Assembly (NCBI RefSeq): GCF_000577895.1
Contig: NZ_HG917868.1
Span: 1,240,001 to 1,304,000 of the forward strand
Reading direction: 5' to 3'
DNA length: 64,000 nucleotides
Source: Clostridium bornimense
GTDB lineage: Bacteria > Bacillota > Clostridia > Clostridiales > Clostridiaceae
A program made the position numbers and the translations under genes. Numbering within the stretch: position 1 is the first letter of the stretch; each line of letters opens with the position of its first letter. Below, in pieces: positions 1 through 9,129 of the stretch. The notes beneath the pieces were generated by a model, which did not search any database, had not been told where the DNA came from, and worked only from the letters and a program-made list of their open reading frames with translations.

Positions 1-1
1 A

Positions 2-970
2 TCTGATGCTAAGAAAATGGATATAGTAAATTATGCATTTGCTACTATATCTAATGGAAAAGCTGTTGAAAGTTGGATTCATGTAGATAAGTTATTGGCT
101 TTTAGAAGTAATAATCCAGATCTTAAAGTATTAGTATCTATAGGAGGTTGGGCAGCTGATGGCTTTTCTCAATTAGCAGCTACAGCAAGTGGACGTGAGG
201 TTTTTGCAAATTCGGCTATACAACTTATGTTGAAATATGATTTTGATGGAATAGATATTGATTGGGAGTATCCAGGATTATCAGTTTCAGGTATAGCTTC
301 TTCACCAGAGGATAAGTATAATTTTACCCTTATGATGGAAGAGATACGGGCACAATTAGATGTATTAGGAACGCAAAATGACAAAAAGTATCTTCTTACT
401 ATGGCAGTAGGATCTGATGATAGTGTATTACGAAATTTAGAAGTTGCGAAACTATCTAATATTGTAGATTATGCTAATTTAATGACTTACGATTTTGCAA
501 TGGGGCTAGAGTTATTAACACAAAGATACCAAACTAATTTATATAGTGAACCTGTTATAGCAAAAAGAAGTGTAGATAATACAGTAAAAAGATATATGGC
601 GGCAGGAATGCATAAGAAAAAAATAATGATAGGTGCGGCATTTTATGGTTATGGACTAACTAATGTTAATATATGGGAAAACAATATGGCTGTTATGTTA
701 GGACAGACTGCAAGATCATTGCAATATACCTATACAAGAATATATAATGAGTTAATTGTAGAAAAGGGATATACAAGGTATTGGGATAGTATTGCTAAAG
801 CTCCATGGTTATATAATGGTAATACCTATTTTACTTATGATGATCCAGAATCAATAAAATATAAAGGAAAATATGTTTGGTCAAAAGATATCGCTGGAAT
901 GATGTTCTGGGAATATAGCCAAGATAAAACTCATACTTTATTAGAGGCTATGTATAGGGAATTAAAGTAA
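2..970 (+). CDS. Glycoside hydrolase family 18 (chitinase-like), 5' end outside the window
   Basis: This is the C-terminal part of a GH18 enzyme that cleaves beta-1,4-linked N-acetylglucosamine polymers such as chitin or peptidoglycan glycan. The reading frame is open to the left edge (Ser-Asp-Ala-Lys-Lys precede the first ATG at 17), and the (beta/alpha)8 fold begins at the strand normally preceded by the signal peptide and first strand, so the true start lies upstream. The GH18 signature DGIDIDWEYPG carries the DxxDxDxE catalytic motif, with the final Glu as proton donor. Other family marks are the YANLMTYDF strand and the closing GMMFWEYSQD strand. No wall-binding domain follows the catalytic domain. 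A strong hairpin terminator lies directly downstream. The substrate cannot be decided from sequence. Confidence 0.9.
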   Translation, partial: SDAKKMDIVNYAFATISNGKAVESWIHVDKLLAFRSNNPDLKVLVSIGGWAADGFSQLAATASGREVFANSAIQLMLKYDFDGIDIDWEYPGLSVSGIASSPEDKYNFTLMMEEIRAQLDVLGTQNDKKYLLTMAVGSDDSVLRNLEVAKLSNIVDYANLMTYDFAMGLELLTQRYQTNLYSEPVIAKRSVDNTVKRYMAAGMHKKKIMIGAAFYGYGLTNVNIWENNMAVMLGQTARSLQYTYTRIYNELIVEKGYTRYWDSIAKAPWLYNGNTYFTYDDPESIKYKGKYVWSKDIAGMMFWEYSQDKTHTLLEAMYRELK

Positions 971-972
971 TA

Positions 973-999
973 AAAACCAACACCTAAAGTGTTGGTTTT
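973..999. terminator. Bidirectional intrinsic terminator between GH18 gene and proA
   Basis: An 11-bp perfect stem (AAAACCAACAC / GTGTTGGTTTT) with a 5-nt loop sits between the converging GH18 and proA genes. The A and T runs at the two ends let it act on both strands. Confidence 0.85.
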
Positions 1000-1005
1000 A
1001 TTACT

Positions 1006-2295
1006 TTAAAATTCTTTGTCTATCATTTTATGTTTAAAAGTTTTTATATTGTTTGAATAATCAGAAACAATGTTTCCGTGACCGATAAGCTTATATTTAT
1101 ATATTAATAGTCCATCAAGTCCCACAGGTCCTCTTGCATGAATTTTATTTGTACTGATACCTACTTCTGCTCCAAATCCATAGCGGAATCCATCACTGAA
1201 TCTAGTAGAGCAATTCCAAAATACGTTTCCAGAGTCTACAAGATCCATGAAAATTTTAGCCTTTGATTCATTTTTAGTGATTATAGCATCAGTATGGCCA
1301 GAGCCGTAAGTATTTATATGTTCGATAGCATCTTCTAATGAATTTACAATTTTTATAGAAAGTTTATAATCTAAATATTCTGTTTTCCAATCTTCTTCAG
1401 TGGCTAAATCTACATCAATTATTTTAGTAGTTTCGGTGCATCCTAGCAAAGAAACGTTCTTTTTATCTAATTCCTTTTTTAGTAGAGGAAGATATTCTTT
1501 AGCTATATCTTTATGTACTAGTAAAGTTTCTGTTGCATTACATACAGAAACATATTGAGTTTTTGAGTCAGTAACTATGTCTACGGCCATTTTTATATCA
1601 GCATCACTATCTACATAACAATGACAAATTCCATCGGCATGGCCCATTACAGGTATTGTTGAATTATTCATGATGTATTGTACAAATTCATTAGAACCTC
1701 TAGGTATTAGTAAATCAATATACTTATCTAATTTAAGCATTCCATTTACATCATCTCTACTTTCAAGAAGATGAACCCATCCAGAAGGAATTCCAGCATT
1801 AGTAGAAGCTTCAACAATAATTTCTGTAAGTATTTTATTTGTATTAAGAGCTTCGCTACCGCCCTTTAATAAAGCAGCATTACCACTTTTTAAGCAAAGG
1901 GAGGAAATTTGTACTAAAGCATCTGGTCGAGATTCAAATATAACACCAATAACACCAATTGGACAACTTACCTTATATAATTCTAAATCTTCATCTAGTT
2001 GCTTACACCATAGTGTTTCACCAACAGGATCTGGTAAAGATATTAAGCTGTTAATGCCAGCTATGACTTCATTTAATTTATTGTCATCAAATTTTAGTCT
2101 TTTTAGTAGAGGAAGTGCTAAGTTACTTTTTTCACCAGCTTCAATATCTTTTTTATTTGCATCAAAAATTTCTACTTTTCTCTTTTCTAGCGCTTCAGCA
2201 ATTGCTTTAAGAGCATTATTTTTTGTTGCAGTATCACAAGCAGCTAAATTAATAGAAGTTTTTTTAGCTATTTTAGCTAGTTCCATTATATTCAT
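1006..2295 (-). CDS. proA: Gamma-glutamyl phosphate reductase (glutamate-5-semialdehyde dehydrogenase)
   Basis: ProA reduces L-glutamyl-5-phosphate with NADPH to glutamate-5-semialdehyde, the second step of proline synthesis, in the cytoplasm. The 429 residues match the usual length of about 415-430. The aldehyde-dehydrogenase-type catalytic Cys lies in YVSVCNATETLLVH, and the family motifs GVIGVIFESRPD and LLIPRGSNEFV are present. The start at 2295 is preceded on the minus strand by AGGTG at 8-nt spacing; a second Met three codons later is possible. The partner glutamate 5-kinase (proB) is not in the window, so proA is probably monocistronic here. No T-box or other leader structure was seen upstream. 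Confidence 0.95.
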   Translation of the reverse strand: MNIMELAKIAKKTSINLAACDTATKNNALKAIAEALEKRKVEIFDANKKDIEAGEKSNLALPLLKRLKFDDNKLNEVIAGINSLISLPDPVGETLWCKQLDEDLELYKVSCPIGVIGVIFESRPDALVQISSLCLKSGNAALLKGGSEALNTNKILTEIIVEASTNAGIPSGWVHLLESRDDVNGMLKLDKYIDLLIPRGSNEFVQYIMNNSTIPVMGHADGICHCYVDSDADIKMAVDIVTDSKTQYVSVCNATETLLVHKDIAKEYLPLLKKELDKKNVSLLGCTETTKIIDVDLATEEDWKTEYLDYKLSIKIVNSLEDAIEHINTYGSGHTDAIITKNESKAKIFMDLVDSGNVFWNCSTRFSDGFRYGFGAEVGISTNKIHARGPVGLDGLLIYKYKLIGHGNIVSDYSNNIKTFKHKMIDKEF

Positions 2296-2476
2296 TTATA
2301 ATACACCTACTTTATATATTTTATTACTTTAACTTGTTAATATATAATATCATATTATAGTATTTAGTACTACTCAATAATTTATATTTTAATTGTATAT
2401 ATTATAGTTATATGAATAAATATTGTTATATGGATGCATAATAAAATTGTTAGGATATATTTAAGGAGGAATAATA

Positions 2477-2632
2477 ATGCCAGATAAGACTATAGTATGT
2501 AAAGAGTGTGGAAAAGAGTTCGTTTTTACAGAAGGCGAACAAGAATTTTATAAAGAAAAAGGATTTGAAAATGATCCAGTAAGATGTCCGGATTGTAGAA
2601 GAGCAAGAAAACAACAAAATAATAGAAGATAG
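2477..2632 (+). CDS. Small zinc-ribbon protein (51 aa)
   Basis: This is a 51-residue protein with two CxxC knuckles, VCKECGKEF near the N-terminus and VRCPDCRRARK near the C-terminus, separated by about 30 residues. That arrangement is a treble-clef or zinc-ribbon metal site like the short clostridial proteins of the probable zinc-ribbon family (PF13451-like). The C-terminal tail is Arg/Lys/Gln/Asn-rich, so nucleic-acid contact is possible but unproven. The start is fixed by AAGGAGGA 6 nt upstream of the ATG. The gene is alone between divergent proA and convergent trkH and ends just before a perfect hairpin. Its function is unknown. Confidence 0.85.
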   Translation: MPDKTIVCKECGKEFVFTEGEQEFYKEKGFENDPVRCPDCRRARKQQNNRR

Positions 2633-2646
2633 ATATTATTTTTAAT

Positions 2647-2676
2647 AAGCCTATATTCACTAGTGAATATAGGCTT
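2647..2676. terminator. Perfect palindromic hairpin between zinc-ribbon gene and trkH
   Basis: Fourteen base pairs (AAGCCTATATTCAC / GTGAATATAGGCTT) with only TA at the centre lie between two convergent genes. The flanks are A/T-rich but lack a long T-run on either strand, so termination is likely in both directions but not certain. Confidence 0.65.
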
Positions 2677-2679
2677 AAA

Positions 2680-4128
2680 TTAATTATTCTTCCAAAATTG
2701 AGGTAATAGAAGAATAATGATAGGATATATTTCAATTCTTCCTATTATCATTATTATAGAAAACGTAATTTTACTTAGTGACGAAAAGGCAGCGTAGTTA
2801 CCTGCAGGGCCGACTAATTCTATACCAGGTCCAATATTACTAAGTGTAGCTAGAACAGAACTAACAGTAGTTCCTATATCCATACCATTGAAAGAAATTA
2901 TAATAACACCTATAGTAAAAACAGTCATATAAATATAGAAATAAACTAAAACATCGGAAACTGTTTTTCCATCCATAGGTTTATCGTTAATTCGTACAGT
3001 ATATACTCCACGAGGATGGATAATACGTAAAAGTGAGTTTTTCATACTTTTGAAAAATATTAAAAATCTTATATTTTTAATACCACCACCAGTAGAGCCG
3101 GCACATCCACCAATAAACATAAGAAGTAAAAGTATAACCTTACTAAAAATAGACCATGTATTATAGTCTGCCGTTGCATAACCAGTACTACTCATGATAG
3201 AGGCAACTTGGAAAGAAGAATATCTAAGTGCAGTTCCAAATGATTTATATGTATTTTTCATTAATAAATCAAATGTTATAAGCAAAATTGCTATAGAAAG
3301 AATGCTTATATATAATCTGAATTCTTCATTTTTCCAAAAGCTCTTGAATTTTCCTTTTAAAATAAGATAATATAAGGAAAAATTAATACCACTTAATATC
3401 ATAAAAATTGTAATTATTATATCTATAGATACACTATCATAATGAGCAATACTAGAATTCATTATAGAGAATCCTCCGGTACCTACAGTACCTAATGAGT
3501 GTACTATAGAATCATAAAGAGGCATTCCAGCTATGCACAGAAGAAATATTTCTAACATTGTCATACAAAAATAGATTGAATATAATATTTTTGCTGTTTT
3601 ACCCAATCTAGGCACTAACTTATCTACTACAGGACCAGGACTTTCAGCTTTCATTATTTGCATAGAGCCTATACCCATAGACGGAAGTAAAGCTATAGTT
3701 AATACTAATATTCCCATTCCGCCAACCCAATGAGTGAAACTTCTCCAAAACAATATACCGTGAGGTAATCCTTCAATTTGTGAAAGAATTGAGGCTCCAG
3801 TAGTAGTAAAACCAGAACTAGATTCAAAAAATGCATCTACAAAAGATGGAATTGATTTACTTAAGTAAAATGGAAGAGCTCCCAAAAGGGATATTAAAAT
3901 CCAACCAAAAGCAACAATAGCAAAGCCATCTCGTGGATATATGTTTTTTGAATCAGGCTTAATAGATAATAGTATAAGTGACAATATGGATATTATTATT
4001 ATTGTAATAAGAAATGAAGAAAAGTCTCCATCTCTATATATTGCTGATATTATTAATGAGGGAATAAGAGAGATGGCCTCACATACTAATAATATTCCCA
4101 AGTTTCTTAATACTAGTTTTAAGTTCAC
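2680..4128 (-). CDS. trkH: TrkH/KtrB-family potassium uptake channel subunit
   Basis: TrkH is the membrane subunit of a Trk/Ktr K+ uptake system and is gated by TrkA. The protein is hydrophobic throughout, with the four repeated M1-P-M2 units of the family. Selectivity-loop segments with the conserved Gly can be seen in SSSGFTTTGAS, GTVGTGGFS, MSSTGYATAD and SNIGPGIE. I place the start at a GTG (4128) giving 482 residues, because AGGAGG lies 8 nt upstream of it. An ATG 12 codons further upstream has no ribosome binding site. The gene overlaps the 3' end of trkA by 50 nt on the same strand, so the two are translationally coupled. Confidence 0.92.
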   Translation of the reverse strand: MNLKLVLRNLGILLVCEAISLIPSLIISAIYRDGDFSSFLITIIIISILSLILLSIKPDSKNIYPRDGFAIVAFGWILISLLGALPFYLSKSIPSFVDAFFESSSGFTTTGASILSQIEGLPHGILFWRSFTHWVGGMGILVLTIALLPSMGIGSMQIMKAESPGPVVDKLVPRLGKTAKILYSIYFCMTMLEIFLLCIAGMPLYDSIVHSLGTVGTGGFSIMNSSIAHYDSVSIDIIITIFMILSGINFSLYYLILKGKFKSFWKNEEFRLYISILSIAILLITFDLLMKNTYKSFGTALRYSSFQVASIMSSTGYATADYNTWSIFSKVILLLLMFIGGCAGSTGGGIKNIRFLIFFKSMKNSLLRIIHPRGVYTVRINDKPMDGKTVSDVLVYFYIYMTVFTIGVIIISFNGMDIGTTVSSVLATLSNIGPGIELVGPAGNYAAFSSLSKITFSIIMIIGRIEIYPIIILLLPQFWKNN

Positions 4129-5485
4129 TATGAAGTCCTCCTGAATTAATGTTAACAATATCATTTAATGAAGATATATTGTTTCTACTTGTAATTAATA
4201 TAACCCTATCTTCAGGGAAAATCATGTCCTTACCAGTTGGAATAACTACTTCATTTTTTCTTACAATAGTCCCAATTAAAACTCCATCTACTAAACTAAT
4301 TTTAGACAATGGCTTTTTTATTATATGATCAGTATTTTTTGCAATAATCTCTAAGATTTGACCTTGACCATCTACTATGCGATGTAGTGTTTCTACAGAG
4401 TTACCACGGATATATTTTATAATTTCATCTGTTATAATTTCTTTAGGGGTTATAACATTATCAATTTCTAAATTATTTATTATAGACGAATAATTGCTAC
4501 GACTTATTTTAGTTATAACTTGTTCTACATTATTTTTTTTAGCTATTAATGATGCAATTATGTTTTCTTCATCATGTCCTGTGAGAGCTATAAATGTATC
4601 AATATTGGTTATGTGTTCTGAGTATAGTAAATCTGGGTCTGTTCCATCACCGTTTAAGATTAATGTGTGAGGAAGGGACTCAGAAAGTTCTTCACATAAA
4701 TTTTTGTCAATTTCAATTATTTTAACATTTATATACATTTCATTTAGTAACTTTGAGAGATAATATGTTATTTTTCCTCCACCGACAATCATAACATTTT
4801 TAGTTTTTAGCGATGTATTTTTAATAAATTTACAAAAGTTATATACTTGTGATGATTTTCCAATTACATAAATATGATCATTTTGATGAATTTCAAAATC
4901 ACCATAAGGGATTATAAGCTCATTATCTCTAATTACTACAGCAATTAAAACAGATGTAGCAGTAATTTTATGAATATTTTTTATTTTTACATTACAAATA
5001 TTCATAGTATTTTTTACAATAATTTTAGTTAATCTTACACGTCCATTAGCAAAGCTCTCAAATTTTAAAGCTCCAGGAAATGTTAAAATACGAGCTATTT
5101 CATCAGCAGCAGCTTCTTCTGGATTTATTACCATATCTAATCCTAAGTCTTCTTTAAAAAGAGATAATTCTTTTGCATATTTAGGATCTCTTATACGTGC
5201 TATAGTGGATTTTACACCTAATTTTTTACCAGTTAGACAACATAGCATATTTATTTCATCGCTTCCAGTTACTGCTATAAGCAAGTCTACATTTTTTATT
5301 CCTGCCTCTATTAAGGTATTTGCACTAACACCATTACCTTTGAGAGTCATTACATCTAGTGAATTTTCAGCCTTGGATAAGTTTTCGCTATTTATATCAA
5401 TTAAAATAATATCATTATATTCTAATGATAGATTTGAAGCTAAAGTATAACCAACTTTACCAGCACCAACAATAATTATTTTCAT
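4079..5485 (-). CDS. trkA: Trk system potassium regulatory protein TrkA
   Basis: This is the cytoplasmic gating subunit for TrkH. Its 468 residues form two tandem RCK_N (Rossmann) plus RCK_C units. The first Rossmann fold opens with IIIVGAGKVGYTLA followed by an acidic end to strand 2 (ILIDINSE). The second opens near residue 230 with VMIVGGGKITYYLS and ends in KIIEIDKN. These bind NAD(H)/ATP in the family. RCK_C halves follow each fold (for example IHQNDHIYVIGKSSQ), where some homologues bind c-di-AMP. The gene lies upstream of trkH in the same operon with overlapping ends. No ydaO-type c-di-AMP riboswitch was seen upstream, only a long palindrome nearer the divergent gene. Confidence 0.93.
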   Translation of the reverse strand: MKIIIVGAGKVGYTLASNLSLEYNDIILIDINSENLSKAENSLDVMTLKGNGVSANTLIEAGIKNVDLLIAVTGSDEINMLCCLTGKKLGVKSTIARIRDPKYAKELSLFKEDLGLDMVINPEEAAADEIARILTFPGALKFESFANGRVRLTKIIVKNTMNICNVKIKNIHKITATSVLIAVVIRDNELIIPYGDFEIHQNDHIYVIGKSSQVYNFCKFIKNTSLKTKNVMIVGGGKITYYLSKLLNEMYINVKIIEIDKNLCEELSESLPHTLILNGDGTDPDLLYSEHITNIDTFIALTGHDEENIIASLIAKKNNVEQVITKISRSNYSSIINNLEIDNVITPKEIITDEIIKYIRGNSVETLHRIVDGQGQILEIIAKNTDHIIKKPLSKISLVDGVLIGTIVRKNEVVIPTGKDMIFPEDRVILITSRNNISSLNDIVNINSGGLHSELKTSIKKLGNIISM

Positions 5486-5584
5486 TTTGAAGCCTCCAAA
5501 ATATGTTAATAAATAAAGGGAAAAGTCATATTACAAAATAATAATAATAATATAACTAGAATAAATCAAGGAAAATAAATTTTT

Positions 5585-5633
5585 AACATATACTTCTATT
5601 ATTTAATATAGTAGAATAATAAAAGTATATGTT
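5585..5633. promoter_or_regulatory. Long imperfect palindrome in the trkA / AI-2E-exporter divergent region
   Basis: Two arms, AACATATACTT-c-TATTATT and AATAATA-a-AAGTATATGTT, can form about 18 base pairs with one mismatch and an 11-nt loop. The arms lie between two genes transcribed away from each other. The + strand continues with TTTT. It could be an operator for a dimeric regulator or a leader terminator for the + strand gene; the sequence does not decide. Confidence 0.5.
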
Positions 5634-5676
5634 TTATATTATATAGTAATATCAAGGTAGGGAGTTAGAAAATCAA

Positions 5677-6786
5677 ATGAAAAAATTTTTATATAAACAT
5701 ATGTTATATATTAAAGTGATTTGTGTTGTTATAATAACGTATATTCTTATGAATCTAATAGATAACATAGGATATTTTACTGGTGTATTTGAAAAATTTT
5801 ATGGAGTGATTCAACCTTTTGTATTTGGATTAATAATTGCATATGTATTAACTCCAATTGTTAAATTATTCGAAAAAAAATTAAATTTTAATAGAGCTAT
5901 TAGCATACTATGTACTTATTTCATTGTGATAGGAGTTATAGCAATTACTTCTATTTATTTATTTCCAAAGTTATACTATAGTGTTGAAGATTTTATTGAG
6001 AAGATACCTTATATGTCAATAGAGCTTCAAGAATGGATTAATGAATTTATGAAGAATGATGCGATAAGGAGTATTTTGGATTCTGGAGTACTAGAGTTTA
6101 ATCCACATACACTAATTCCTAAAATAAGTGAAATTAGTGCAGCTACATTAAATATGTTATTGACATCAACAGTAGCTTTTGCAAACTCTTTTGTTAAATT
6201 CTTTTTTGGCTTTTTAGTAGCTATATATATTTTATATGATAAGGAAAAAATAATATATTTATTCAAAAAGATTTTATTTATAATTGTAAAAGAGGAAAGA
6301 GGAATTTCCTTCATTGGTGTTATCAATAATTTACATAAGATGATAGGAACTTATTTAGGAATAAAGGCAATAGATTCTTTAATTATTGCTATTATGGCAT
6401 TTGTTGGGCTTAATGTATTAGGATCGCAATATGTACTATTATTATCTGTTATAGTAGGAATTACAAATATGATACCGTATTTCGGACCGTTTATTGGTAT
6501 TGTAACTGGTTTTGTGATTAATGTATTCTCTAGTCCAATAGTAGCTTTAATAATTTTAGTATTTTTATTATTATTACAACAGTTTGACGCATGGTTCTTA
6601 GATCCAAAGCTTATTGGAAATAAAGTTGGATTATCACCTTTATTAGTTATATTAGCAGTAACTATTGGTGGAGGATTTTATGGTATAGTTGGCATGATTT
6701 TAGCAGCACCAGTAATGTCTGTAATAAAAATTTATGCAGGTAAGGCTATAAATAAATATAATTTTAAGTCATTAGGCGACAAGTAA
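5677..6786 (+). CDS. AI-2E family transporter (PF01594-type membrane protein)
   Basis: This 369-residue polytopic inner-membrane protein belongs to the AI-2E exporter superfamily (TqsA/YdiK/PerM-like). Members export small molecules or act as Na+/H+ antiporters, and substrate is not predictable from sequence. There are about seven hydrophobic segments: two near the N-terminus, a long loop with an amphipathic section (residues about 100-150), and a C-terminal bundle. The family motifs are NMIPYFGPFIG and the later QQFDAWFLDPKLIGNKVGL. The start has GGTAGGGAG about 13 nt upstream. The gene is followed after 25 nt by the DUF815 ATPase on the same strand, suggesting co-transcription. Confidence 0.88.
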   Translation: MKKFLYKHMLYIKVICVVIITYILMNLIDNIGYFTGVFEKFYGVIQPFVFGLIIAYVLTPIVKLFEKKLNFNRAISILCTYFIVIGVIAITSIYLFPKLYYSVEDFIEKIPYMSIELQEWINEFMKNDAIRSILDSGVLEFNPHTLIPKISEISAATLNMLLTSTVAFANSFVKFFFGFLVAIYILYDKEKIIYLFKKILFIIVKEERGISFIGVINNLHKMIGTYLGIKAIDSLIIAIMAFVGLNVLGSQYVLLLSVIVGITNMIPYFGPFIGIVTGFVINVFSSPIVALIILVFLLLLQQFDAWFLDPKLIGNKVGLSPLLVILAVTIGGGFYGIVGMILAAPVMSVIKIYAGKAINKYNFKSLGDK

Positions 6787-6811
6787 ATTGTTATTTTAAG
6801 GGGATGTTTAG

Positions 6812-8179
6812 ATGGGAACAGAAGAAAGATTATTAAAAAAAACAAAGATGAAAATTAAATCTTTATGTATTTTCAATTCTATAAGAGAAGATGAAGTAAT
6901 AAAAAAGTTATATAGAATGATAGATATTTTAGATAATAAAGATAAAGATATAGAAGCAATATTGGATTGTTATAATGATTTTGCATACGAACTTATAAGT
7001 AATAGTAGTGATTCACTTAAAAAGTATTTGATAGATAAACTAGTTTCAGAAGATAACTTATTAAGCAAAATGGTTGAAAAAAGAAATACAGAAAAAATAA
7101 GCTATGTTAAAGAGGTAGCTAGTAAAGAGTTAGACTACATCAAAGAAATATCTGAAATTAACTCTAGAAAGATTAAAGAAATTATAATTGATAGCTATAA
7201 TTTAGATGAAGAAGAATCATTAATTATAGGAAGTATGATGGAATGGAATATGAATATGGAGGCTGGATATAAAAACACATATTCTGATATTTATAAATTT
7301 AAAGAAAAGATATTTAAAAAGAAGTGTTGGAATGATGTATTAGAGATGTTAATTGACTTTTATAAAAGCTATGGTTGTGGTGAATTTGCGAAATATAGAG
7401 CTTTTGTGTGGGAAAACTGTGATAAAGAAGGAAAGCTTAAGGGGATTGATAAACCTGATCCAATTACACTATCTGAATTAATAGGATATGAAAGTCAGCA
7501 AGATGAGATCATTAAAAACACATTAAGATTTTTAAAGGGATATTCAGCTAATAATATATTACTTTATGGAGATAGAGGAACTGGTAAATCTTCTACTGTA
7601 AAAGCAATAATTAATGAATATTATTCTATGGGGTTAAGGCTTATAGAATTAAAAAAAGAGAATTTAAAAGATTTTACTAAGATAATTAGGTTATTAAAAA
7701 ATAAGCCACAGAAGTTTATTATATTCATAGATGATTTAGTATTTGAAGAAAATGAAGATAGTTACTCTGCTATGAAGACAATATTGGATGGTGGCGTAGA
7801 GAATAGACCAGATAATATGATAATATATGCTACAACTAATAGAAGGCATTTAGTGAAAGAAACTTTTGCCGATAGAGCTGGACTTGGGTCTAGTAATAGT
7901 AGTGATGAGATATATGCCAATGATACTATTCAAGAGAAACTTTCTCTTTCAGATAGATTTGGAATAACTATATCTTTTATGGCTCCAGATCAAAACAAAT
8001 TTTTGGAGATTGTACAAGGACTAGTTAAGTCTAGGGGACTTGAAGTAGAAGAAGAATATTTATTTAGAGAAGCTAAAAAGTGGGAACTTTGGTATAATGG
8101 AAGATCAGCAAGAACTGCAAAACAATTTGTAGATTGGATTGAAGGGGAAATACTAGATAATAAGAAAGATGAAGAATAG
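6812..8179 (+). CDS. DUF815 family AAA+ ATP-binding protein
   Basis: This is a 455-residue cytoplasmic protein. The first ~215 residues are helical and charged with no recognised domain. The C-terminal half is the DUF815 (PF05673) ATPase core with Walker A GDRGTGKSS and a Walker B-like strand FIIFIDDLVFE. Sensor-like segments are MIIYATTNRRHLV and the Arg-containing SDRFGI. It resembles helicase-loader-type AAA+ proteins, but the biological role of the family is unknown. The start at 6812 has AAGGGG about 8 nt upstream. A terminator at 8280 closes the transcription unit. Confidence 0.88.
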   Translation: MGTEERLLKKTKMKIKSLCIFNSIREDEVIKKLYRMIDILDNKDKDIEAILDCYNDFAYELISNSSDSLKKYLIDKLVSEDNLLSKMVEKRNTEKISYVKEVASKELDYIKEISEINSRKIKEIIIDSYNLDEEESLIIGSMMEWNMNMEAGYKNTYSDIYKFKEKIFKKKCWNDVLEMLIDFYKSYGCGEFAKYRAFVWENCDKEGKLKGIDKPDPITLSELIGYESQQDEIIKNTLRFLKGYSANNILLYGDRGTGKSSTVKAIINEYYSMGLRLIELKKENLKDFTKIIRLLKNKPQKFIIFIDDLVFEENEDSYSAMKTILDGGVENRPDNMIIYATTNRRHLVKETFADRAGLGSSNSSDEIYANDTIQEKLSLSDRFGITISFMAPDQNKFLEIVQGLVKSRGLEVEEEYLFREAKKWELWYNGRSARTAKQFVDWIEGEILDNKKDEE

Positions 8180-8279
8180 ATTTCTAAATTATTAGCAAAG
8201 TTATAAGTCAGTGTACAGTTTTTTAATTAACAATTATGAAAAAAGTAAATTAGTTGTTACTGAAGATACATAAAGAAAC

Positions 8280-8320
8280 AGGCTGTTAAAAAGAATTAGT
8301 TAAGCTCTTTTTAGCAGCCT
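8280..8320. terminator. Bidirectional terminator between DUF815 gene and araC-type gene
   Basis: The hairpin AGGCTG-t-TAAAAAGA / TCTTTTTA-g-CAGCCT lies between convergent genes. The run TCTTTTT lies inside the 3' arm, so the terminator is atypical but stable. Confidence 0.7.
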
Positions 8321-8326
8321 AGTATT

Positions 8327-8998
8327 TTAACCATAATTTTTATTTCTATAGTCTGATGGAGACATACCAGTAAAGGATTTAAAAGTTTTATAAAAGTGGC
8401 TTTGATCATGGAATCCTAATGCTAGTCCAATATCTAATATACTTTCATTAGTGCTTAAGAGTAGAACTTTAGCACGTTCTATTCTTATTTTTTTTGCATA
8501 TTTCATTACAGTAATTCCCATGTGTTTTTTAAAACATTGAGATATATATCCTTCTGATAGGTTAAGATCTCGAGAAAGTTTTTTTAAGGAAATCTGACTC
8601 TCAATATTTAGATGTAGGTGCTTTAATATTCTATTAATAACAAAATTATCTGTAACTTCTATATCATTTATTAGTAAGTCAAGATATGTAGAAATCATAT
8701 CTAGTTCTAATTTTTGTAGAGATTCTAATGTATTTAATTTAGGTATTAAGTCATAAAAGTTGTTATAAATAGGATGAAGATATTTAGTTGATATTCCATG
8801 TTTTATTATTTCTTTAGTATAGATAGCATTCCAAATTAGTAAATCGGTACGTTTATTTTCAATTGGAAGTTGGTCTATAAGTTCTCCTTTATGTTTGTCT
8901 ATAGCTATTTCAAGAATTTGAGGTTTAGCTTTTAAATCTATTAAAAATAAGATATCATTACTAAAAATGTGGACATCTGATTTAAAATGTTCATACAT
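8327..8998 (-). CDS. AraC family transcriptional regulator
   Basis: This is a 223-residue DNA-binding regulator. The C-terminal ~100 residues are the AraC/XylS domain with two helix-turn-helix units, ISLKKLSRDLNLSEGYISQC and ESILDIGLALGFHDQSHFYK. They are followed by the hallmark FKSFTGMSPSDYRN. The N-terminal ~120 residues are not a recognisable cupin and may bind an effector. The minus-strand start has AGGGGGG upstream. It is divergent from the GH13 glucosidase, so control of that gene is a reasonable inference. Repeated TACAAGT boxes lie in the shared intergenic region. Confidence 0.9.
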   Translation of the reverse strand: MYEHFKSDVHIFSNDILFLIDLKAKPQILEIAIDKHKGELIDQLPIENKRTDLLIWNAIYTKEIIKHGISTKYLHPIYNNFYDLIPKLNTLESLQKLELDMISTYLDLLINDIEVTDNFVINRILKHLHLNIESQISLKKLSRDLNLSEGYISQCFKKHMGITVMKYAKKIRIERAKVLLLSTNESILDIGLALGFHDQSHFYKTFKSFTGMSPSDYRNKNYG

Positions 8999-9066
8999 AA
9001 TGATTTTCCCCCCTAAGTATAAAATTATTAAATTACATATAATATATACATATTATATAATTTATA

Positions 9067-9117
9067 TACAAGTAAAAGCAAATTAATTTGTTATAATACA
9101 AGTGTAAAGAATACTTG
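9067..9117 (+). promoter_or_regulatory. Promoter region of the GH13 gene with repeated TACAAGT boxes
   Basis: A TATAAT -10 box lies at 9092-9097. TACAAGT occurs at 9067-9073, where the -35 region should be, and again at 9097-9103, exactly 30 bp on. An inverted ACTTG lies at 9113-9117. The -35 itself is weak, which suits an activator-dependent promoter. That the divergent AraC protein binds here is inference. Confidence 0.5.
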
Positions 9118-9129
9118 GGGGGATGAAAC

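Noticed and set aside
2296-2476. A T-box leader upstream of proA
   Set aside because: No T-box sequence (AGGGUGGNACCGCG-like) or specifier stem was found in this AT-rich stretch.
5486-5676. A ydaO c-di-AMP riboswitch upstream of trkA
   Set aside because: The region is too short and lacks the conserved ydaO core; only a simple palindrome is visible.
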